From assembly GCA_963932465.1 (NCBI GenBank), contig OZ010798.1:19328981-19392980 (forward strand): DNA of 64,000 bases, read 5' to 3'. The notes beneath the pieces are model-generated. The model had not been told where the DNA came from. It searched no databases and was given only the letters and a program-made list of their open reading frames with translations. The translations under genes were made by a program, and so were the position numbers. Origin of the DNA: Maratus speciosus. Taxonomy: Eukaryota; Arthropoda; Arachnida; Araneae; Salticidae. Every line of letters starts with the position of its first letter. Position 1 is the first letter of the stretch. This document shows, one piece after another, positions 56,140 to 64,000 of this stretch.

Positions 56140-58490
56140 ACTAGTAAATCTGCAGATCAAGAGCCTCAACGTCATCTCTGCAACTCATTGTTTTTATCAA
56201 ACTTTGCGTAATATTAATCTTTCTACAAAAACAAAATTTAAACTATTTAAATTACACAAACATTTATAAAAGGAAAAAAATATTTCGATGGTTTCAGACA
56301 TTAAAAGCGTTAAATTAAACACGTTGTTATGTAAGGATATTCTGAAATTCTCACGAGCTACTTATTCTAGTAATTTTTATATAATAAAGCAAATTTCTTC
56401 AGGGGGGCTCTGCCCCCCTGAACCCCCCGTTGTGTAATTTATTTTGCATTTGTAATTTTCTATTGATTGAGTTAATGATTACCCTATATCTTAGATTTCT
56501 TTTTACACTGCGATTTATAAGGATAAGCAATAATTCGGTCAAGCATTTTACGTAATCCTAATATCCATACAGCAGTATTTACTTGCCTGCTAACCACAAA
56601 TACCTGTATCTAATGGATAAAGAACTTTTGGAAATGTAAACTGAAACATCTAATTTAGAAATCTAATACCTTTATAAATTTTGTTTATAAAAAATAATTT
56701 TGATTACCATTCTGCAATATTTATATCTAAGATCTAATCTAAATATCAAAAAATGTACTCGATAGCATTAACTTACTAAAATCACCCTAAAGTAGGGGGG
56801 CTTCTAAACCTAACAGTTAATAATTCATCATCGTTAAATAGATAAACATGATTTGGCGCCTTTAAGTATTTTTTGTGATTTTCTTTTAATAGTATCTACA
56901 TTTAATTTAAAATCGTGATGTTACAAATACCGTTGAAATTTGACGCAAACCTATGTTCAGGTCAAATTACGAAAGGTTAACTAACATTTCATTTCCCTTA
57001 GCCGGACTTTCTGTTTCATTTTTCGTAATAAGGATTATTTTAATAATTTAATTTATTTTACACTCTACAAGCTGTTACACGGACGTTGTTCACGTAGCAT
57101 TAAAATAGAGATAAATGCATTAAGTAAAACATTTCACTCCCCACCAGACATGCCAAGTCTCAAGCTTTTTGCACATCACTATTATCTTAGAGAAAATGTT
57201 CTTTTAAATCGCGCAAATGTTTCAATTAAATAAAGTAACATTTTCTGTATTAAAATACTGGTATCCAGAACGCCGGAGGCTTGGCAGCTCTGCTCCTCTT
57301 AATAAAAACATATATGATTAACCAACACTTTATCACATTTTATAGGAGACAATACGGAATTTCTTATTTGTATGGCCTTACATATATCTCAGTCATAAAA
57401 ATGTAAAATTTTTTGCCAATTAATGCACGCAATTGCGAAAATGAAATCGCAAAGAATGAGAAAAGGAAGGCCAAGTAAAATCGTGTAAATCGAGGAATCT
57501 TTCTTCGTAGTGCTGGGAAAATACTGCTACAAAAACTATTTTAGGTGGTATTTGGTGTGAAATGTTTATATGTATTCATTCCTGTCCTATATATCCTTTT
57601 TTTATTTTTTATTTGCTTATTCCATTTTTCTTTTGCACGTGAAAATCTTACAAATTAAAATTAACTCTTTGGGAGAAATTGTTATTCATTTTTTTTTTTT
57701 TGGCAACAATAAAGTTTATAAAATTTAACAGAATAATGTCAGTTTATTCTGTATGAAAATAACGAACTTTTTCATTTATAATCAAATAGTTGAATAAATA
57801 AATGAAAATATTATTCTATATAGTATATAAATACTATTTTCATTTCTGCGTTTAAATAAATCTATATGCAAATATCTATACAAAGGCATTCATTAATTCA
57901 TTCCTTTTGCTTTGATTTGACTTCAAAAAACCATACATACTTTCACATTTATGATATTTTTAGATGAGATGCTGTTGCTACGCAACGGTTAAAAGAAAAA
58001 ATGAAATATAAGTAAATTCATAAAATAAAATGTTTTATATTATTCGAACACATGTATAAAATTCTATCATAAGTTATACACCTAATTTAAAAGCTCTGAC
58101 AAATGTTTTGACAAAATTGCAAACTAATAAGAATAATTTAATACTCTTATTTAAAAATTTCAGCATCCAAAATTTACCATTTAAATCTATTATTCAAATG
58201 AGCGATTTCTTTCAACAAATGAAAATTTGAAAATCGTCTGACTTCCCATAGAAAAGCATTATATCACAAAATAAAATGTTCTGTATATTCCGAACGAATG
58301 AACCAAATTTAACCCAAAACTATACAGCTAAATCCGGGGAGCTCATCAACATGCCCAGGGAATTTCAGGCCGATCGGATGCTTTTTGCGGCAGTTATCGC
58401 GGAACAGACAGACAGACTAACAGACAGACAGACTAACGGAAACCAAAACTTTTCGTGTCTCCACAGTAAGCCTTCACTGACGTTTCGGCA
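56140..58490 (+). repeat. 2.35-kb tandem unit 1
   Basis: Starts ACTAGTAAATCTGCAGATCA and ends TTCACTGACGTTTCGGCA. Includes the G6/C6 hairpin (56398-56422), an ~0.9-kb stretch matching the 26988-30500 repeat, and the CAGACA run before the end. About 95% similar by eye to unit 2. Confidence 0.88.
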
Positions 58491-60830
58491 ACTAGTAAAT
58501 CTGCAGATCAAGAGCCTCAACGTCATCTCTGCAACTTATTGTTTTTAGCAAATTTTGCTTAATATTAATCTTTCTACAAAAACAAAATTTAAACTTTTAA
58601 ATTACACAAACATTTATAGAAGGAGAAAAAAATATTTCGATGGTTTCAGACATTAGAAGCGTTGAATTAAACACGTTGTTATGTAATGATATTCTGAAAT
58701 TCTCACGAGCTACTTATTCTAGTAATTTTTATATAATAAAGCAAATTTCTTCAGGGGGGTGCCCCCCCTGAACCCCCCGTTGTGTAATTTATTTTGCATT
58801 TGTAATTTTCTATTGATTGAGTTAATGATTATCCTATATCTTAGATTCATTTTTACACTGCGATTTATAAGGGTAAGCAACAATTTGGTCAAGCATTTTA
58901 CGTTATCCCAATATCCATACAGCAGTATTTACTTGCCTGCTAACCCCAAACATCTGTATCTAATGGATAAAGAACTTTTGGAAATGTAAACTGAGACATC
59001 TAATTTAGAAATATAATAATAATTTTGATTACCATTCTGCAATATTTATATCTAAGATCTAATCTAAATATCTAAAAATGTACTCGATAGCATAAACTTA
59101 CTAAAATCACCCTAAAGTAGGGGAGTTCTAAACCTAACGGTTAATAATTCATCATCGTGTCCACTTCCAATTGACTAAATAGATAAACGTGATATGGCGC
59201 GTTAAGTATTTTTTGTGATAGCCTTTTAATAGTATCCACATTTAATTTAAAATCGTGATGTTACAAACACCGTTGAAATTTGATGCACACCTGTGTTCAG
59301 GTCAAATTACGAAAGGTTAACTAACCTTTTATTTCCCTTAGCTGGGCATTTTGTTTCATTTTTCGTAATAGGGATTATTTTAATAATTTATTTTACACTC
59401 TACAAGCTGTTACACGGGACGTTGTTCACGTAGCATTAAAATAGAGATAAATGCATTAAATAAAACATTTCACTCACCACCAGACATGGCAAGTCTCAGG
59501 CTTTTTGCACAACACTATTACCTTACAGAAAATGTTGTTCTTTTAAATCGCGCAAATGTTTCAATTAAATAAAGTGACATTTTTTGTATTAAAATACTGG
59601 TATCCAGAACGCCGGAGGCTTGGCAGCCCTGCTCCTCTTAATAGAAACATATATAGTTAACCAACACTTTATCACATTTTATAGGAAACAATACGGAATT
59701 TCTTATTTGTATGGCCTTACATATACCTCAGTCATAAAAATGTAAATTTTTGTGCCAATTAATATACGCAATTGCGAAAATGAAATCGCAACCAATGAGA
59801 AAAGGAAGGCCAAGTAAAATCGTGTAAATCGAGGAATCTTTCTTCGTAGTGTGGGAAAATACCACTACAAAAATTAATTTAGGTGGTATTTGGTGTGAAA
59901 TGTTTATATGTATTCATTCCTGTCCTATTTATCTTTTTTATTATTTGTAATTTGCTGCATTTTCCCTTTGCACGTGAAAATCTTACAAATTAAAATGAAC
60001 TCTTTGGGAGAAATTGTTATTCCCCCTTTTTTTTTTTTTTGGCAACAATAAAGTTTATAAAGTTTAATAGAATAATGTCAGTTTATTCTGTATGAAAATA
60101 ACGAACTTTTTCCTTTATAATCAAAATAGTTGAATACATAAATAAAGATATTATTCTATAGTATATAAATAGTATTTTCATTTCTACGTTTAAATCAATC
60201 TATATGCAAATATCTATACAAAGGCATTCATTAATTCATTCCTTTTAACTTTGATTTGACTTTAAAAACCATACATACTTTCACATTTATGATATTTTTA
60301 GATGAGATATAGTTGCTACGCAACGGTTAAAAGAAGAAAAAATGAAATATAAGTAAATTCATAAAATAAAATGTTTTATATTATTCGAACACATGTATAA
60401 AATTCCATCATAAGTTATACACCTAATTTAAAAGCTCTGACAAATGTTTTGACAAAATTGCAAACTAATAGGAATAATTTACTACTCTTATTTAAAAATT
60501 TCAGCATCAAAAATTTACCATTTAAATCCGTTTTTTATATGAGCCATTTCTTTCAACAAATGAAAATTTGAAAATCGTCTGACTTGCCATTGAAAAGCAT
60601 TACAGAGCAAAATAAAATGTTCTATATTTCCCGAACGAATGAACCAAATTTAACCAAAAACCATACAGCTAAGTCCGAGTACCTCATCAACATGCCACAT
60701 TAATTTCAAGCCGATCGGATGCTTTTTGCGGCAGTTATCGTGGAACAGACGGACAGACAGACAGACAGACACACGGAAATCAAAACTTTTCGTGTCTCCA
60801 CAGTAAGCCTTCACTGACGTTTCGGCAATT
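58491..60830 (+). repeat. 2.35-kb tandem unit 2
   Basis: Same landmarks as unit 1 (hairpin near 58750-58773, with altered loop). It ends at TTTCGGCAATT, where the 1.25-kb array starts. Frames such as 58276-58548 fall on the same repeated place in each unit. Confidence 0.88.
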
Positions 60831-62082
60831 AAGTACCTTTAACCCTTTGAGTGACCCCCTCCCCCCTCCTCTCCTCCTCCGAGAATATAAACCAAACTTC
60901 CTTTCAGTTACCCAAAATTTTCGGCATAATAAAATGTAAAATTATAATTTGCTAAATTTAAATAAGTAGTACATTAACAAAAACTGAAATGATTAATTAT
61001 GTTTTTTATTTCGGTTTATTTATTTTAACTGACTAAGTTTTTATGCTTATTGTAATGTTTGGTTGAGGTTTTTGTCAGGGATGGGAAATTTTAAGTTTAC
61101 CTGTCAGAGAGGGAAAAAAGTTACTTGCTTCATCGGAATGTTAAAAGACATATTGAACAGATCTTTTTTTTTTTTTTTTAACCAAAATTTTTCTAATTTA
61201 CCAATGTTTTTGAAGACAAAATAATATTTTGTATTTATCGCAAATGCTGCTTGGGGACGAGCATTAACAAATGTTATTAAATACAAGAATATTGTTTTGA
61301 ATTTTTGCTTTATGGGCATGCAGTGCTCATACATGCAGTATTTTTTACTTACTGCCACATGCATGCACAAAATTTTTTGTTTATTTTTTTACTATTTGCT
61401 TTTTACAAATTCCCTTTTCCCTCTCTTTTTTTAGAAATAACGTTTGGAAAATTTTGATATTTTGTTTTGAAAACATCACTGCTTTTTATTGGGCTTAGAT
61501 CAATTTTAATATTTATATGAATCTCAGAATCATTATCATTACAAAATATACTATTTGCTTTTTACAAATTTCTCCCCCCCCCCCCATCTCTCTCTCTCTC
61601 TCTTTTTTCATAAATAACATTTGAAGAACTTTGGTATTTTGTTTGTAAAAGCATGTTAAAAGATAGATTGAATAGATCTTTTTGTTTAACCAAAATTTTT
61701 CTAATTTACCGATGCTTTTGAAGACAAAATAATATTTTGTATTTATCGCTAATGCTGCTTGGGGACAAGTATTATAACAAATGTTATTAAATACAAGAAT
61801 ATTGTTTTGAATTTTTAAACTTATCATCTGTTAACCTTATGTTAATTTTTATAATGAAATTGAATGAGTTTTTGTATATCCCTTGCATATTCTCCCTTGA
61901 TCGTCCGTCATCTTTTTTGTTGTGACCGACATTTTTTTAGCGATTTTGCAACCCTGACTATTTTCAGCGGTAGAATTGATTAAATAAAAAAATCACTGAT
62001 CCCAAGGACCAGTAAACATCAGAGTTTACTGGTCCGCAGACATCGTCGCTGGTCCACTACATAAAATTATATAAGTACCTTA
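60831..62082 (+). repeat. 1.25-kb tandem unit 1
   Basis: Starts AAGTACCTTTAACCCTTTGA. Includes a C-rich run, an internal duplicated ~170-bp segment (TTAACCAAAATTTTTCTAAT ... GCTGCTTGGGGAC) near 61165 and again near 61680, and the closing CTACATAAAATTATAT. Non-coding. Confidence 0.93.
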
Positions 62083-63326
62083 ACCCTTTGAGTGACACCC
62101 CCCCCCCCCCCACCTCTCCTACTACGAGAATATAAACCAAACTTCCTTTCAGTTACCCAAAATTTTCGGCATAATAAAATGTAAAATTATAATTTGCTAA
62201 ATTTAAATAAGTAGTACATTAACAAAAACTGAAATGATTAATTATGTTTTTTATTTCGGTTTATTTATTTTAACTGACTAAGTTTTTATGCTTATTGTAA
62301 TGTTTGGTTGAGGTTTTTGTCAGGGATGGGAAATTTTAAGTTTACCTGTCAGAGAGGGAAAAAAGTTACTTGCTTCATCGGAATGTTAAAAGACATATTG
62401 AACAGATCTTTTTTTTTTTTTTTTAACCAAAATTTTTCTAATTTACCAATGTTTTTGAAGACAAAATAATATTTTGTATTTATCGCAAATGCTGCTTGGG
62501 GACAAGCATTAACAAATGTTATTAAATACAAGAATATTGTTTTGAATTTTTGCTTTATGGGCATGCAGTGCTCATACATGCAGTATTTTTTACTTACTGC
62601 CACATGCATGCACAAAATTTTTTGTTTATTTTTTTACTATTTGCTTTTTACAAATTCCCTTTTCCCTCTCTTTTTTTAGAAATAACGTTTGGAAAATTTT
62701 GATATTTTGTTTTGAAAACATCACTGCTTTTTATTGGGCTTAGATCAATTTTAATATTTATATGAATCTCAGAATCATTATCATTACAAAATATACTATT
62801 TGCTTTTTACAAATTTCTCTCCCCCCCCCCCCCCCCCCCATCTCTCTCTCTCTCTCTTTTTTCATAAATAACATTTGAAGAACTTTGGTATTTTGTTTGT
62901 AAAAGCATGTTAAAAGATAGATTGAATAGATCTTTTTGTTTAACCAAAATTTTTCTAATTTACCGATGCTTTTGAAGACAAAATAATATTTTGTATTTAT
63001 CGCTAATGCTGCTTGGGGACAAGTATTATAACAAATGTTATTAAATACAAGAATATTGTTTTGAATTTTTAAACTTATCATCTGTTAACCTTATGTTAAT
63101 TTTTATAATGAAATTGAATGAGTTTTTGTATATCCCTTGCATATTCTCCCTTGATCGTCTGTCATCTTTTTTGTTGTGACCGACATTTTTTTAGCGATTT
63201 TGCAACCCTGACTATTTTCAGCGGTAGAATTGATTAAATAAAAAAATCACTGATCCCAAGGACCAGTAAACATCAGAGTTTACTGGTCCGCAGACATCGT
63301 CGCTGGCCCACTACATAAAATTATAT
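62083..63326 (+). repeat. 1.25-kb tandem unit 2
   Basis: Nearly identical to unit 1; visible differences are mainly in C- and T-homopolymer lengths and single bases such as GGGGACGAGC to GGGGACAAGC. Confidence 0.93.
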
Positions 63327-64000
63327 AAGTACCTTAACCCTTTGAGTGACCCCCTCCCCCCTCCTCTCCTCCTCCGAGAATATAAACCAAACTTCCTTTC
63401 AGTTACCCAAAATTTTCGGCATAATAAAATGTAAAATTATAATTTGCTAAATTTAAATAAGTAGTACATTAACAAAAACTGAAATGATTAATTATGTTTT
63501 TTATTTCGGTTTATTTATTTTAACTGACTAAGTTTTTATGCTTATTGTAATGTTTGGTTGAGGTTTTTGTCAGGGATGGGAAATTTTAAGTTTACCTGTC
63601 AGAGAGGGAAAAAAGTTACTTGCTTCATCGGAATGTTAAAAGACATATTGAACAGATCTTTTTTTTTTTTTTTTTAACCAAAATTTTTCTAATTTACCAA
63701 TGTTTTTGAAGACAAAATAATATTTTGTATTTATCGCAAATGCTGCTTGGGGACAAGCATTAACAAATGTTATTAAATACAAGAATATTGTTTTGAATTT
63801 TTGCTTTATGGGCATGCAGTGCTCATACATGCAGTATTTTTTACTTACTGCCACATGCATGCACAAAATTTTTTGTTTATTTTTTTACTATTTGCTTTTT
63901 ACAAATTCCCTTTTCCCTCTCTTTTTTTAGAAATAACGTTTGGAAAATTTTGATATTTTGTTTTGAAAACATCACTGCTTTTTATTGGGCTTAGATCAAT
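63327..64000 (+). repeat. 1.25-kb tandem unit 3, cut by the window edge
   Basis: Matches the first ~675 bases of the other units without interruption to the last base, so the array continues beyond the window. Confidence 0.93.

Noticed and set aside
53908..58548. A recurring 70-90 codon frame containing EQTDRQTDRQT and ending in CLHSKPSLTF, seen at four places
   Set aside because: It is the translation of a CAGACA run within the 2.35-kb repeat family, has stops or different starts in each copy, and shows no domain. It recurs because the repeat recurs.
60831..64000. Identical minus-strand frames (61104-61370, 62349-62615, 63636-63866 and 61513-61827, 62758-63081)
   Set aside because: Same place in each 1.25-kb tandem unit; length changes with homopolymers and there is no recognisable protein.

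Overview
This window looks like a transposon-packed, AT-rich stretch of an animal nuclear genome. An arthropod, possibly an arachnid, fits the mix of elements (Tc1, hAT, pogo, Harbinger-like and TTAA-type DNA transposons, tRNA-derived SINEs, many long tandem arrays), but no host gene fixes the lineage. I find no convincing host protein-coding gene, rRNA, functional tRNA or CRISPR. The only long intact coding capacity belongs to one LTR retrotransposon at 39296-46327.

Layout. 187-4034: old hAT-like element carrying a ~325-bp tandem array. 4390-7800: decayed hAT transposase split by a Tc1 'snap-back' element (5218-6827). 9113-23368: a 14.3-kb non-coding hAT-like element bounded by a perfect 8-bp target duplication (ATTTGATA). 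It carries a second hAT-like element (12275-17656, perfect 8-bp duplication AAATCAGC), TTAA and TA MITEs, a ~145-bp tandem array and a fold-back pair of tRNA-derived SINEs. 25943-32794: a 6.9-kb Harbinger-like element (TTA duplication) enclosing a pogo/Tigger remnant. 33400-35690: a ~152-bp tandem array. 37426-39251: fold-back MITEs. 39288-46736: a TTAA MITE split by the LTR retrotransposon. 47.7-50.0 kb: several MITEs with recognisable duplications. 50.0-50.5 kb: a GC-richer island with CRE and E-box motifs. 51.1-64.0 kb: complex long-unit repeats, ending in 2.35-kb and then 1.25-kb tandem units that run off the window.

The most notable object is the LTR retrotransposon. Its 1145-codon pol frame is ordered protease, integrase, reverse transcriptase, RNase H. 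The integrase precedes the reverse transcriptase, as in Ty1/copia, although every domain has Ty3/gypsy character (GPY-type integrase tail, YIDD reverse transcriptase, gypsy RNase H). That order, plus a Gag region resembling the SCAN fold, marks the Gmr1-like lineage first described from cod. The two LTRs differ at only about two positions, the 4-bp target duplication GGGT is intact, and the only visible lesion is a 13-T run that puts gag and pol in different frames inside the zinc knuckle.
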